A stretch of DNA of 64,000 nt, from NCBI GenBank assembly GCA_015056735.1, contig SVFT01000004.1, positions 151,743-215,742 on the forward strand, given 5' to 3'. The position numbers and the translations under genes are program-made. The notes beneath the pieces are model-generated. The model was not told where the DNA came from, did no database searches, and worked only from the letters and a program-made list of their open reading frames with translations. Numbering within the stretch: position 1 is the stretch's first letter; the number at the start of each line of letters is the position of its first letter. This document shows, piece by piece, positions 47,531-56,148 of the stretch. This DNA comes from Lachnospiraceae bacterium. GTDB lineage: Bacteria > Bacillota > Clostridia > Lachnospirales > Lachnospiraceae.

Positions 47531-48919
47531 TTGGCAAGAGAGCGAGGCAATATCAGACAATACAAAAGACCGATCAATTTCAATCTAGGGATCATTGTCT
47601 TCGGTTGTATCTTTATCTATATCATGATCTGTGTTTATTTGTATTTTACATCAAAGCATATCGTAGGTTATGAGGTAAAGACAGGTTCACTTTCCGTTAA
47701 CAATGTATATAAAGGGATCGCACTCCGGGAGGAAGAGGTATTTAAGAGTGCTGATTCCGGATTTATTCAGTATTACGCAAGAGAGAGCGGGAGAGTAGCT
47801 GTCGGGGACCTGGTTTATACAGTTGATGAAACAGGGCAGTTTTCCGATCTTGCAGGCGAGAACACATCGGAGAGTTCACTTTCCGACACCGATCTGACGG
47901 AACTGAAAACCGAGATCCTTGGATTCACAAACACATTCTCCGAAAAGCAGTTCCATGAGACGTACGATTTTAAAAACAATGTTCGCGGTACTGTATTGAA
48001 GCTTGCCAATTACAAGATATTGGAGAATATAGATTCCATGAAGGGAACCGGTTCGGAAGGACTTTTGAAATCCATTCGTGCCTCCAAATCCGGTATCGTT
48101 GTTTATTCCGTCGACGGATATGAACAGAAAGAAGCGGCTGACCTGAAAGCTGAAGATTTTACCGGCGATTCCTATGAGAAAAAGCCTTTGATCGGTAACG
48201 AACTTGTAGAGCGGGGCGATGATGCCTTTAAACTCTGTTTAAATGAGAACTGGTCGATCGTGATACCCGTAGCCGAAGATCGTATAGAAGATTTTTCGGA
48301 AGGCGACTATATCAAGGTCAAATTCTTAAAGAACCAGGATGTATCATGGGCTCAGATCCATCTGCTCAACAATGAAGACGGTCATTATGTACAGCTTTCA
48401 TTTAACAATTCCATGATCACATTTTGTACAGACCGTTTTATCGATATAGAATTGTCCGCGGATGAAAAGACAGGTTTAAAGATCCCAAATTCATCTATTG
48501 TACAAAGAGATTTCTTCCTGGTTCCGAAAGAATACATCACAAAAGGCGGGAACAGCGGCAAACAGGGTATTCTGAAAGAAGCCTTCACTGAAGAGGGAGA
48601 ACGCAGCATTGAGTTTATCGAGACAACGATCTACAGTGAGACGGACACGGATTACTACCTGGATGATACATATCTTTCGATCGGCGATTATATCATGAAG
48701 CCTGATTCGGAAGACAAATATGCGATCAGCAAACGTGATTCGCTGATCGGTGTATACAATATCAATAAAGGCTATGCCGATTTCAAGCAGATTCAAATAT
48801 TGTATCAAAACGATGAATATGCGATCGTAAAGCCGAACACAGTTTACGGACTCAGCGTTTATGACTACGTTGTACTCGATGCCTCCAGCGTTTCCGAAAA
48901 CGATTTTATCTACGAATAA
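47531..48919 (+). CDS. HlyD-family-like membrane protein upstream of sepF
   Basis: A 462-residue protein with a basic cytoplasmic N-terminus and one membrane segment (about residues 22-41). The outer part is an HlyD/membrane-fusion-like beta and coiled region: EVKTGSLSVNNVYKGIALREEEVFKS, ADSGFIQYYARESGRVAVGDLVY. No transporter partner is nearby. The conserved pairing with sepF in Clostridia suggests a wall or division role. The start codon is TTG at 47531 with AGAGG upstream. Confidence 0.65.
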   Translation: MARERGNIRQYKRPINFNLGIIVFGCIFIYIMICVYLYFTSKHIVGYEVKTGSLSVNNVYKGIALREEEVFKSADSGFIQYYARESGRVAVGDLVYTVDETGQFSDLAGENTSESSLSDTDLTELKTEILGFTNTFSEKQFHETYDFKNNVRGTVLKLANYKILENIDSMKGTGSEGLLKSIRASKSGIVVYSVDGYEQKEAADLKAEDFTGDSYEKKPLIGNELVERGDDAFKLCLNENWSIVIPVAEDRIEDFSEGDYIKVKFLKNQDVSWAQIHLLNNEDGHYVQLSFNNSMITFCTDRFIDIELSADEKTGLKIPNSSIVQRDFFLVPKEYITKGGNSGKQGILKEAFTEEGERSIEFIETTIYSETDTDYYLDDTYLSIGDYIMKPDSEDKYAISKRDSLIGVYNINKGYADFKQIQILYQNDEYAIVKPNTVYGLSVYDYVVLDASSVSENDFIYE

Positions 48920-48956
48920 TCAGGCTTTTTCGCACTTTTGTCCGATATTAAAAATG

Positions 48957-48985
48957 TTGACATAACGGATAAAAACATTGATAAT
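48957..48985 (+). promoter_or_regulatory. Promoter of sepF
   Basis: TTGACA (48957-48962) and GATAAT (48980-48985), 17-nt spacer. It leaves a leader of about 65 nt. Within this leader 48991-48997 (TGTGGGC) can pair with 49021-49027 (GCCCGCA), and CGGA (49004-49007) with TCCG (49017-49020), so it may fold. Confidence 0.8.
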
Positions 48986-49053
48986 GTGTTTGTGGGCTTG
49001 AGTCGGAAGAATACTGTCCGGCCCGCAAATCAAATAGAAATGAGGACGTTTAC

Positions 49054-49545
49054 ATGGGTGGCATGGATCGTTTTTTGAATTTAATGAGACTGAATCCTCA
49101 GGAAGAGGATGACTATTATGATGATTACGAAGAGGACGAAGAAGTTCAGGAAGAAAAGCCGAAGAAATCCCTTTCCGTAAAAGAAAAAACAGAGCCGCAG
49201 GAATCTGAAAAGCCTCGTAAGCTGATCTCCAAGCCTTCGGCGATCACTAAGACGCGAAGAACCAGCAACGGTATGGAAGTCTGCGTGATCAAGCCGACGT
49301 CCGTAGAAGACGGAAGAGAGATCACAGACACGCTTCTTGCGAACCAGACAGTCGTACTGAATCTGGAAGGCCTTGAAGTTGGCATCGCACAGAGGATCAT
49401 CGACTTTACATCCGGCTCCACGTATGCGATCAGTGGTAATCTTCAGAAGATCTCGCAATACATCTTTATTGTTACACCGCCTTCCGTTAACATTTCGGGT
49501 GATTTCCCCGAGATCATGAGCGGTAACTTCGACGTTCCGTTTTAA
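49054..49545 (+). CDS. sepF: Cell division protein SepF
   Basis: A 163-residue SepF: an N-terminal membrane-binding amphipathic helix (MDRFLNLMRL), an acidic and Lys-rich linker (about 18-65), and the C-terminal SepF core with ITDTLLANQTVVLNLEG and IIDFTSGSTYAISGNLQKIS. It tethers and bundles FtsZ at the membrane. It has its own promoter and a hairpin right after the stop. Confidence 0.93.
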   Translation: MGGMDRFLNLMRLNPQEEDDYYDDYEEDEEVQEEKPKKSLSVKEKTEPQESEKPRKLISKPSAITKTRRTSNGMEVCVIKPTSVEDGREITDTLLANQTVVLNLEGLEVGIAQRIIDFTSGSTYAISGNLQKISQYIFIVTPPSVNISGDFPEIMSGNFDVPF

Positions 49546-49557
49546 ATTAAGAAGCAT

Positions 49558-49594
49558 AAGGCTTCCTGCCTGATGGATCGGCAGGAAGCCTTTT
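49558..49594 (+). terminator. Terminator hairpin of sepF overlapping the aroB ribosome binding site
   Basis: AAGGCTTCCTGCC (49558-49570) pairs fully with GGCAGGAAGCCTT (49580-49592) around a 9-nt loop, followed by TTTT. The 3' arm contains AGGAAG, the only Shine-Dalgarno-like sequence for aroB, whose ATG begins at 49595. The hairpin can act as a terminator and can also hide the aroB ribosome binding site. Confidence 0.8.
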
Positions 49595-50731
49595 ATGGTA
49601 ATGGAAAAAATGACAGATCTGATCACAGTAAAAATACCCGGATCTGACGGGTATGATATTCTATTTCAAAACTCTTATGAGATGCTTGGCAAAGCGTTAG
49701 ACGAACGCGGACTTATTAAGAGCAGAAAGCTTGTCATCGTATCGGATGATTCCGTAGCATCGCTCTATGCCGATGAATTGCGCGATTCGCTTAAGAAGAT
49801 TTCGGAAGAAGTATATACGTATACATTTCCGCATGGTGAGGAGAACAAAAACCTTCAAACGATCGAGGATATCTACGCATTCCTGATCGAACATAAGATC
49901 TCCCGAAAAGACCTTCTTATTGCTCTAGGAGGCGGGGTGACGGGTGATATGACCGGATTTGCTGCCGCAACTTTCCTTCGCGGCATTGACTTCGTACAGG
50001 TGCCTACAAGTCTTCTTGCAATGGTTGACAGCAGTATCGGCGGGAAGACCGGGGTGGATTTTAACGGTTACAAAAACATGGTCGGTGCATTTCATATGCC
50101 AAGGCTCGTATATATCAATCTGAATGCGCTTCAAACACTTCCGGGCGTTCAGTTTGCCTCCGGCATGGCGGAAATATTAAAGCATGGACTGATCAAGGAT
50201 GCGAAGTACTATTCATATTTGATCACACATTTTGAAAAGATCGAAGCTCGCGATTATGAGACACTGAAAAACATGGTTTCAAAAAGCTGTGAGATCAAAA
50301 AAGCTGTCGTAGAAAACGATCCTTTTGAAAAAGGAGAACGTGCTCTTCTGAATTTCGGACATACGCTTGGGCATGCGATCGAAAAACAATCCGGTTTTGC
50401 ACTTCTTCACGGGCATGCAGTGGCACTCGGCAGTATATGCAGTGCATATATTTCTCATAAGCGCGGACTTATCAGCACAGAAGAGTGCTTTGAGATCCGT
50501 GATATGTTTGTTCCGTTTGAGCTTCCGATCATAGCGGACTGTCTGTCTTGTCAGGACATTGAAAGTGTGATCGCACACACAAAGTCGGATAAGAAGAATG
50601 CTCTAGGCAGATTAAAGTTTATTTTACTTGAAAAGATCGGCAAAGCGTTCATTGCAGACGATGTTACGGAAGAAGAGATGAGAGAAGCTCTTTTACAGAT
50701 CATCGATAAAGGAGACGGATCGAATGAATAA
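49595..50731 (+). CDS. aroB: 3-dehydroquinate synthase
   Basis: A 378-residue AroB, second step of the shikimate pathway (DAHP to 3-dehydroquinate). It has the NAD-binding and substrate block GGGVTGDMTGFAAATFLRGI, VQVPTSLLAMVDSSIGGKTGVD, and the metal-binding FGHTLGHAIE and HGHAVALG. No other shikimate gene is nearby. The start may also be ATG 49601 or 49610. It overlaps lspA by 8 nt. Confidence 0.93.
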   Translation: MVMEKMTDLITVKIPGSDGYDILFQNSYEMLGKALDERGLIKSRKLVIVSDDSVASLYADELRDSLKKISEEVYTYTFPHGEENKNLQTIEDIYAFLIEHKISRKDLLIALGGGVTGDMTGFAAATFLRGIDFVQVPTSLLAMVDSSIGGKTGVDFNGYKNMVGAFHMPRLVYINLNALQTLPGVQFASGMAEILKHGLIKDAKYYSYLITHFEKIEARDYETLKNMVSKSCEIKKAVVENDPFEKGERALLNFGHTLGHAIEKQSGFALLHGHAVALGSICSAYISHKRGLISTEECFEIRDMFVPFELPIIADCLSCQDIESVIAHTKSDKKNALGRLKFILLEKIGKAFIADDVTEEEMREALLQIIDKGDGSNE

Positions 50732-51251
50732 AAATAAATGCAGACGTTTTATCAATGAAATACTTGGAATGATTATACTGGTTCTGATCGACCAGTTTGC
50801 GAAATACGCTGCCGTTGTAAATCTAAAGGGACGCCAGTCGATCGTTTTGATCAAAGGGGTACTTGAGCTAAGTTACCTGGAAAACAGAGGTGCCGCTTTC
50901 GGCATGCTCCAGGATCAGAAGATCTTTTTTGTTTTCATAGCGGTTCTGATCATTGCAGTGATCGGGTATGTATTATCCAGAGTGCCGGATAATCGTAAGT
51001 ACTTCATGCTGCATTTGACATTGATCTTTATTGCGTCCGGTGCGATCGGAAATCTTGTCGATCGTTTAAGACTTGATTATGTAGTGGATTTTATTTCGTT
51101 TGTATTGATCAATTTCCCGATCTTTAACGTCGCAGATATCTATGTTACCGTCGCCACGGCGATTCTGATCTTCATGCTTCTATTTGTATACGAAGAGCAT
51201 GACCTTAATTTTTTAAGTTTGAAAACAAAGCGTTTTCGCAATATTAAGTAA
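50724..51251 (+). CDS. lspA: Lipoprotein signal peptidase (signal peptidase II)
   Basis: A 175-residue membrane aspartyl protease with four hydrophobic segments. It has the family blocks ENRGAAFG, GAIGNLVDRLRLDYVVDFI and FNVADIYV, with the two catalytic Asp residues in the latter two. It cleaves prolipoproteins such as those at 7754 and 45967. rluD follows 5 nt downstream, the usual pairing. Confidence 0.94.
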   Translation: MNKNKCRRFINEILGMIILVLIDQFAKYAAVVNLKGRQSIVLIKGVLELSYLENRGAAFGMLQDQKIFFVFIAVLIIAVIGYVLSRVPDNRKYFMLHLTLIFIASGAIGNLVDRLRLDYVVDFISFVLINFPIFNVADIYVTVATAILIFMLLFVYEEHDLNFLSLKTKRFRNIK

Positions 51252-51256
51252 AGTTT

Positions 51257-52180
51257 ATGCAAACATATCATTTTACGATCGCGGAAGATGATGAAGAAAT
51301 ACGCATTGACAGATGGCTGATCGGATGTATCGATTCCCTTTCGAGATCATATATTCAAAAACTGATCAAAGATGAACAGCTGTCCGTAAACGGCAAGTGC
51401 GTGAAAGCCAGTTATGTCGTGCATATCGGCGATTCGATCGATATCACTGTTCCCGATGCAATGAAACCGGATATCGAGCCGGAAAACATTGCGCTCTCTG
51501 TTTTATATGAAGACAATGACGTACTTGTTGTTGATAAGCCAAAGGGCATGGTCGTTCACCCGGCTGCGGGACATGCGAGCGGCACACTTGTTAACGCGCT
51601 GTTATACTATTGCAAAGATTCGTTATCCGGTATCAATGGCATTATGCGGCCCGGTATCGTTCACAGGATCGATAAGGATACGACCGGTTCATTGATCATC
51701 TGTAAAAATGATGCCGCCCACACAAACATTGCGCAGCAGTTAAAAGAACACACCATCACACGTAAGTATATTGCGATCGTGTATGGTGTGATCAAAGATG
51801 ATGAAGGTGTGATCGATGCACCGATCGGCCGAAGCAGTGCAGATCGCAAGAAAATGGCAGTTCTTACACATGGAGGAAAAGATGCCGTTACACATTTCCG
51901 TGTACTGAAGCGTTACAAAGATTTCACATATGTGGAATGTGTCCTGGAAACAGGAAGAACGCACCAGATCCGTGTTCATATGAGCCACATCGGACACCCG
52001 CTTCTCGGAGACGAAGTATATGCACCCGGACGCAAGTGCAAGTTCGCTCATTTGGAAGGACAGACACTTCATGCAATGGTTCTTGGCTTTCGGCATCCCG
52101 TAACAGGTGAATACATCGAAACCGTCGCACCGGTCCCGGCGTATTTTCAACATCTTTTGGATATTCTTCCAATTGCTTGA
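51257..52180 (+). CDS. RluA/RluD-family 23S rRNA pseudouridine synthase
   Basis: A 307-residue synthase with an N-terminal S4 RNA-binding domain (about residues 12-70) and a catalytic domain with the active-site motif HRIDKDTTG. VVDKPKGMVVHPAAGH, ETGRTHQIRVHMSHIGHPLLGDEVY and LHA complete the signature. Position after lspA and S4 presence match the RluD/YlyB type. The exact rRNA site cannot be told. Confidence 0.92.
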   Translation: MQTYHFTIAEDDEEIRIDRWLIGCIDSLSRSYIQKLIKDEQLSVNGKCVKASYVVHIGDSIDITVPDAMKPDIEPENIALSVLYEDNDVLVVDKPKGMVVHPAAGHASGTLVNALLYYCKDSLSGINGIMRPGIVHRIDKDTTGSLIICKNDAAHTNIAQQLKEHTITRKYIAIVYGVIKDDEGVIDAPIGRSSADRKKMAVLTHGGKDAVTHFRVLKRYKDFTYVECVLETGRTHQIRVHMSHIGHPLLGDEVYAPGRKCKFAHLEGQTLHAMVLGFRHPVTGEYIETVAPVPAYFQHLLDILPIA

Positions 52181-52206
52181 AACCGCTCGTTACATACACT
52201 GTCAGT

Positions 52207-52238
52207 AAATCCCTTTCATTGAAAAAAGAAAGGGATTT
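52207..52238 (+). terminator. Hairpin after the pseudouridine synthase gene
   Basis: AAATCCCTTTC (52207-52217) pairs with GAAAGGGATTT (52228-52238), 11 bp, around ATTGAAAAAA. The T-run is poor (CTGT). The loop contains the -35 box of the next promoter. Confidence 0.65.
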
Positions 52239-52247
52239 CTGTATAAT
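52219..52247 (+). promoter_or_regulatory. Promoter of the cytidylate-kinase-like gene
   Basis: TTGAAA (52219-52224) and a perfect TATAAT (52242-52247) with a 17-nt spacer. The -35 lies in the loop of the preceding terminator hairpin and the spacer covers its 3' arm. Confidence 0.75.
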
Positions 52248-52270
52248 AGAAAATAAAAAAGGGGAACGTT

Positions 52271-52900
52271 ATGAATACAGTTATCACAATAGGAAGACAA
52301 TTCGGTTCCGGTGGTCGTGAGATCGGTGAACTCCTTGCCAAAAAACTGAATATCGCCTACTACGATAAAGAGCTCCTTTCAAGAGCGGCCAGCGAAAGTG
52401 GTTTTTGTGAAGAGATGCTGCAGAATCATGATGAGAGGCCTACCAACTCTTTTTTGTACAATCTGGTTATGGACAGTTATTCATTTGGTTATAATGCATC
52501 TTCTTTTGTAGATATGCCGATCAGCCAAAAGGTCTTTCTTGCGCAATTTGATACGATCAAGAAGATCGCAGGGGAAGGTCCTTGCGTGATCGTTGGACGT
52601 TGCGCAGATTATGCTCTCGCCGATAACAAAAACTGCCTGCACATTTTTATCTCGGCTGATGAAGAAAGCAAGATCAAGAGAATCTGTGCACGGCATGATG
52701 TATCCGCAAAAGAAGCGCGCGATATGATGCTCAAAAAAGATAAGCAGCGACAGAGCTATTATAACTACTATTCGTCAAAGAAATGGGGCAGAGCTGACAG
52801 CTATGACCTTTGTATCAACAGCAGCGTTCTGGGTATTGTCGGAACAGTGAATCTGATCGCTCAATACGTAGATACGTTTGAAAAGAAGAAGGTTTTCTAG
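52271..52900 (+). CDS. Cytidylate-kinase-like family protein
   Basis: A 209-residue P-loop kinase-like protein. It starts with ITIGRQFGSGGREIGELLAKKL (phosphate loop), has YYDKELLSRAA and VGRCADYAL, and a lid region with KDKQRQSYYNYYSSKKWG. This branch (Cytidylate_kin2 type) is common in Clostridia but differs from true Cmk, and its substrate is unknown. The MFS gene starts 2 nt after its stop. Confidence 0.8.
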   Translation: MNTVITIGRQFGSGGREIGELLAKKLNIAYYDKELLSRAASESGFCEEMLQNHDERPTNSFLYNLVMDSYSFGYNASSFVDMPISQKVFLAQFDTIKKIAGEGPCVIVGRCADYALADNKNCLHIFISADEESKIKRICARHDVSAKEARDMMLKKDKQRQSYYNYYSSKKWGRADSYDLCINSSVLGIVGTVNLIAQYVDTFEKKKVF

Positions 52901-52901
52901 A

Positions 52902-54104
52902 ATGTCGTTTATTCCCACTCTTCGCTATTCTTATTTGCAAGGCAGCTACTGGTTCAGTTTCAGTGTGTCTTATTGCTTTGTCAGCGTTTTTCTGCTGGCA
53001 AATGGATATACAAATTCCGAGATTGGGATCGTATTTGCCATCGGAGGGCTCGTTGCGGCCGTACTGCAGCCTCTGATCGGCAACAGGATCGATGAATACG
53101 GACGTATTACCATGCGCCGCGTGATCATGATAGGTTCGATCTTTATCATGATGAGCGCGGCACTCTTATGCATTTTCTCCAAAAAACAGTTCTTGCTTGG
53201 GATTCTGTTTACACTGATCACGATCGGGTTGCAAACGATCATGCCTTTTGTCAATGCGATCTGCATGGAATGTTTAAATCGAGGTATTTCCGTAAACTTC
53301 GGTCTTGCCAGAGGCATCGGCTCCGTCACTTATGCGATCGCATCTTATCTGATCGGTAAACTGATCAGCCTTTACAGTGAAGGGATCCTGCCGTATTGCA
53401 TTATTGTAGCATTTGTCATCGTTTATATTTCTGCTTTTTATTTCACCTATCATTCCCTGCAAAAATACAGCAAGTTTAAACAGGATGCAGATCATCGTGG
53501 AAACAGGGCTTCCTTACCTTCAGACAGCGAAAAGATACCTTTCTTTTCGAAATATCCGAAGTATCTGATCTTTCTGTTTGGTGTTTGTTTTATCTTTATC
53601 ACGCATAATATCATCAATACATATCTCTTTCAGATCTGTCAAAACCTGGGCGGCGGGGCGGAAGAGTATGGAACCGCATCGAGTATCTGCGCTGCGATCG
53701 AATTACCTACAATGATGCTGTTTTCTCAGATGATCCTGCGGGTCAGAAGTTACCGGCTTGTACAGATTTCAGCGGCATTCTTTGCCATTAAAGCCCTGAT
53801 GCACCTGTTTGCATTCAATATATTCGGTATTTTTCTTGCACAGCTTCCTCAGATACTGGGGTTCGCACTTTTCATTCCGGCTTCCACATTCTATACAAAC
53901 GAGATCATGGAACGAAAAGACGGGGCAAAGGGACAGACATATCTGATCAGTGCAAATACAACAGGCTGCGTGATCGGAAGCAGTCTAGGGGGCGTGATCC
54001 TGGACCGATTTGGGATCAATGCAATGCTTTTCGTTGCTTTCATTTCAGGGCTTTTGGGGTTACTGCTTTTCATAGTGGGCACACAAAAACAGAAGGCCTA
54101 TTGA
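52902..54104 (+). CDS. Major facilitator superfamily transporter (LacY/MFS_1-like)
   Basis: A 400-residue membrane protein with about 12 hydrophobic segments and a central cytoplasmic loop (about residues 190-215). It resembles the oligosaccharide-proton symporter branch of MFS: GYTNSEIGIVFAIGGLVAAVLQPLIGNRIDEYG. The substrate is unknown. ATG 52902 follows AAGAAGG. An upstream in-frame start at 52878 would overlap the kinase gene. Confidence 0.75.
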   Translation: MSFIPTLRYSYLQGSYWFSFSVSYCFVSVFLLANGYTNSEIGIVFAIGGLVAAVLQPLIGNRIDEYGRITMRRVIMIGSIFIMMSAALLCIFSKKQFLLGILFTLITIGLQTIMPFVNAICMECLNRGISVNFGLARGIGSVTYAIASYLIGKLISLYSEGILPYCIIVAFVIVYISAFYFTYHSLQKYSKFKQDADHRGNRASLPSDSEKIPFFSKYPKYLIFLFGVCFIFITHNIINTYLFQICQNLGGGAEEYGTASSICAAIELPTMMLFSQMILRVRSYRLVQISAAFFAIKALMHLFAFNIFGIFLAQLPQILGFALFIPASTFYTNEIMERKDGAKGQTYLISANTTGCVIGSSLGGVILDRFGINAMLFVAFISGLLGLLLFIVGTQKQKAY

Positions 54105-54130
54105 CAAGAATACAAGAATAGTATTATTGT
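54101..54130 (+). promoter_or_regulatory. Probable promoter of the lysine-riboswitch transcript
   Basis: A consensus -35 TTGACA (54101-54106) overlaps the stop codon of the MFS gene. The -10 is unclear: TATTAT at 54122 (15-nt spacer) or TATTGT at 54125 (18-nt spacer). Confidence 0.5.
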
Positions 54131-54152
54131 ATTACAGAATTCAAATATAGGA

Positions 54153-54312
54153 GATAGAGGCGCGAGCACTACTGTTTGTTATCATTATCAAGGGACAGGC
54201 ATCCCGATAACAGATGAGAGTGATCGCCGAAGTGGATCGAACGCCTGAGCCGATCCGCTGGTCCGTAACAGAATATGTTGCGGACTGTCACAAGGAATTG
54301 TGGAGCGCTATC
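54153..54312 (+). ncRNA. Lysine riboswitch (L-box) aptamer
   Basis: The leader has the conserved L-box core sequences in order: GATAGAGGCGCGA, AGGGACAGGCATC, GATCGCCGAAGTGGATC and CTGGTCC...GCGGACTGTCAC. P1 closes as GATAG (54153-54157) with CTATC (54308-54312), and a CACAA-GGAA-TTGTG hairpin precedes it. It senses L-lysine. Together with the terminator 12 nt downstream it should switch off the NhaC-family gene when lysine is plentiful. Confidence 0.9.
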
Positions 54313-54323
54313 GTTTACATGAC

Positions 54324-54363
54324 AAAGGAGCCATGAGACGTATTGCGTGTCAGGCTCTTTTTT
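54324..54363 (+). terminator. Terminator of the lysine riboswitch
   Basis: AAAGGAGCC (54324-54332) pairs with GGCTCTTTT (54353-54361), one G-T wobble. An inner GAC/GTC pairing lies above an internal loop, and a run of T follows. It lies between aptamer and gene, the usual place for a transcription-off switch. Confidence 0.8.
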
Positions 54364-54425
54364 ATTCCATGTAAAAACGAATCTATCCCCACCAATAATC
54401 TTATATTTAAAAGGGGGACATTACT

Positions 54426-55919
54426 ATGTTCGGAACATTTTGGTCACTGGTGCCGCCGATCGTCGCGATCGTATTGGCGCTGATCACAAAAGAGGTGTAC
54501 AGCTCTTTATTTGTCGGCATTTTAGCCGCCGCACTGTTTGCATCTGATTTTCAGGTGGTTACAGCTTACAACACCATTATCAATGACGGCTTCATCGGAT
54601 CCCTGTCCGATGCCGGTCACGTCGGGATCATGATCTTCCTCGTCGTACTGGGTACGATCGTTATTCTGATGAACAGAGCGGGCGGCAGTTCCGCTTACGG
54701 TAAGTGGGCGCAAAGGAAGCTCAAATCCAGAAAAGGAGCGCTTCTTTCCACATTTGCACTCGGTTGCATTATTTTCGTAGATGACTATTTCAACTGCCTG
54801 ACAGTGGGCAGTGTTATGCGTCCCGTCACGGATAAGCATGGTATCTCCAGAGCAAAGCTTGCCTACATCATTGATGCAACAGCAGCACCGATCTGTATGA
54901 TCGCACCGATCTCTTCCTGGGCAGCTGCAGTAGCGGGTGTTGTTGAAGACTATGACGGTCTGACGCTGTTTATTAAAGCGATCCCTTACAATCTGTATTC
55001 TTTAATGACGATCGCAGCAATTATTCTCATCAGCTGCCTGGATGTAGATTTCGGCCTGATGAAAGTACACGAAGACAACGCTAAAAAAGGCGATCTTTTC
55101 ACCGACGGTGTAGTAAAGGCAGATGCATCCGCAGAAAGACCACTTACCGATAAGGCGAAAGTCATCGATCTGCTTTTCCCTGTGTTCGTCCTGATCATTG
55201 GCTGCATCATCGGCATGATCTATACAGGCGGTTTCTTCGATGGTGAGAACTTCATCGATGCATTTGCAAACTGTGACGCAACCGTAGGTCTTCCTCTTGG
55301 TTCGGTGGCTGCACTCATCATTACGATCATTTACTATATGGGAAGAAGACTTCTTTCCTTCAAAGAATGTATGCAGTCTTTCCCTGAAGGGTTTAAGAGC
55401 ATGGTAGCGCCTATTCTGATCCTTTCATTCGCATGGACGCTTTCCGGTCTTACAAAAGCACTTGGCGCTCCGGAATATGTCAGCGCGATCTTTGAAGGCA
55501 GTGCAGCAAGATTTATCAGCATCCTGCCGGCGATCGTATTTGTATTTGCGGTCTTTATGAGCTTCTCAACAGGTACAAGCTGGGGTACTTTCGGTATCCT
55601 GATCCCGATCATTGTAGGTATCGGTCTTCCGGAAGAATTGCTGATCATCACGATCTCTGCATGCCTCGCAGGCGCTGTTTGCGGCGATCATTGTTCTCCG
55701 ATCTCCGATACTACGATCATGGCTTCCGCAGGCGCACAGTGTGATCATATTAACCATGTTTCCACACAGCTTCCTTATGCACTTATGGTTGCTGCAGTTT
55801 CTTTTGTGGGATACCTGTTTGCCGGATTTATTCAGAATCCGTGGATCGTATTGTTGATCTCTTTTGTGATCCTTTCCGTCGCTTTGGCTGTGATCAAAAA
55901 GAGAGTTGCGAAAGCATAA
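54426..55919 (+). CDS. nhaC: NhaC-family antiporter, probable lysine transporter
   Basis: A 497-residue membrane protein with about 12 segments of the NhaC/ArsB-NhaD superfamily. It has FVDDYFNCLTVGSVMRPVTD, SFSTGTSWGTFGILIPI and GDHCSPISDTTIMASAGAQCDHINHVSTQLPY split over the C-terminal half. NhaC proteins exchange Na+ and H+, but lysine-riboswitch-controlled members have been predicted to move lysine. The riboswitch directly upstream supports lysine uptake here. Start ATG 54426 follows AAGGGGG. Confidence 0.88.
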   Translation: MFGTFWSLVPPIVAIVLALITKEVYSSLFVGILAAALFASDFQVVTAYNTIINDGFIGSLSDAGHVGIMIFLVVLGTIVILMNRAGGSSAYGKWAQRKLKSRKGALLSTFALGCIIFVDDYFNCLTVGSVMRPVTDKHGISRAKLAYIIDATAAPICMIAPISSWAAAVAGVVEDYDGLTLFIKAIPYNLYSLMTIAAIILISCLDVDFGLMKVHEDNAKKGDLFTDGVVKADASAERPLTDKAKVIDLLFPVFVLIIGCIIGMIYTGGFFDGENFIDAFANCDATVGLPLGSVAALIITIIYYMGRRLLSFKECMQSFPEGFKSMVAPILILSFAWTLSGLTKALGAPEYVSAIFEGSAARFISILPAIVFVFAVFMSFSTGTSWGTFGILIPIIVGIGLPEELLIITISACLAGAVCGDHCSPISDTTIMASAGAQCDHINHVSTQLPYALMVAAVSFVGYLFAGFIQNPWIVLLISFVILSVALAVIKKRVAKA

Positions 55920-55934
55920 TGTTCATGTTATGAT
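55906..55934 (+). promoter_or_regulatory. Promoter of the ZTP-riboswitch transcript
   Basis: TTGCGA (55906-55911) and TATGAT (55929-55934) with a 17-nt spacer. The -35 lies inside the last codons of nhaC. Confidence 0.5.
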
Positions 55935-55962
55935 GCAATTGTTCATAACGAATGCTTATGCA

Positions 55963-56042
55963 TCGGATATACGACTGACGGAAAAGTGGATTTAACCACA
56001 TGGAAGTATAGAATATGAATGAGAGTCGACCGTCTGGGCTGA
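55963..56042 (+). ncRNA. ZTP (pfl) riboswitch aptamer
   Basis: The leader carries the pfl-motif core: ACGACTGACGG (55971-55981), the GTGGATTTAACCAC hairpin followed by ATGGAAG, and the conserved 3' block CCGTCTGGGC (56030-56039). The riboswitch senses ZTP/ZMP, the AICAR derivatives that rise when 10-formyl-THF is short. It precedes genes for exactly the two steps that consume AICAR. The distal block is also part of the terminator below, giving an on-switch. Confidence 0.85.
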
Positions 56043-56070
56043 AACATGCTCGGACTGCGACTCTTTTTTT
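56022..56070 (+). terminator. Terminator of the ZTP riboswitch
   Basis: AGAGTCG (56022-56028) pairs with CGACTCT (56058-56064). Inside, GTCTGGGC (56032-56039) pairs with GCTCGGAC (56048-56055) with G-T wobbles, then seven T follow. It uses the CCGTCTGGGC block, so ligand binding should block terminator formation. Confidence 0.85.
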
Positions 56071-56148
56071 GTTGCATCCGCGCGATATCAAAACCGCTGC
56101 ATGTATTGCGGCATCTTGATCTTGATTCATGCAAAAAGGAGAATCCAC

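Noticed and set aside
55963..56042. Leader before purO as a purine (guanine/adenine) riboswitch
   Set aside because: It lacks the purine riboswitch three-way core and loop-loop sequences; CCGTCTGGGC and ACGACTGACGG match the ZTP motif instead.
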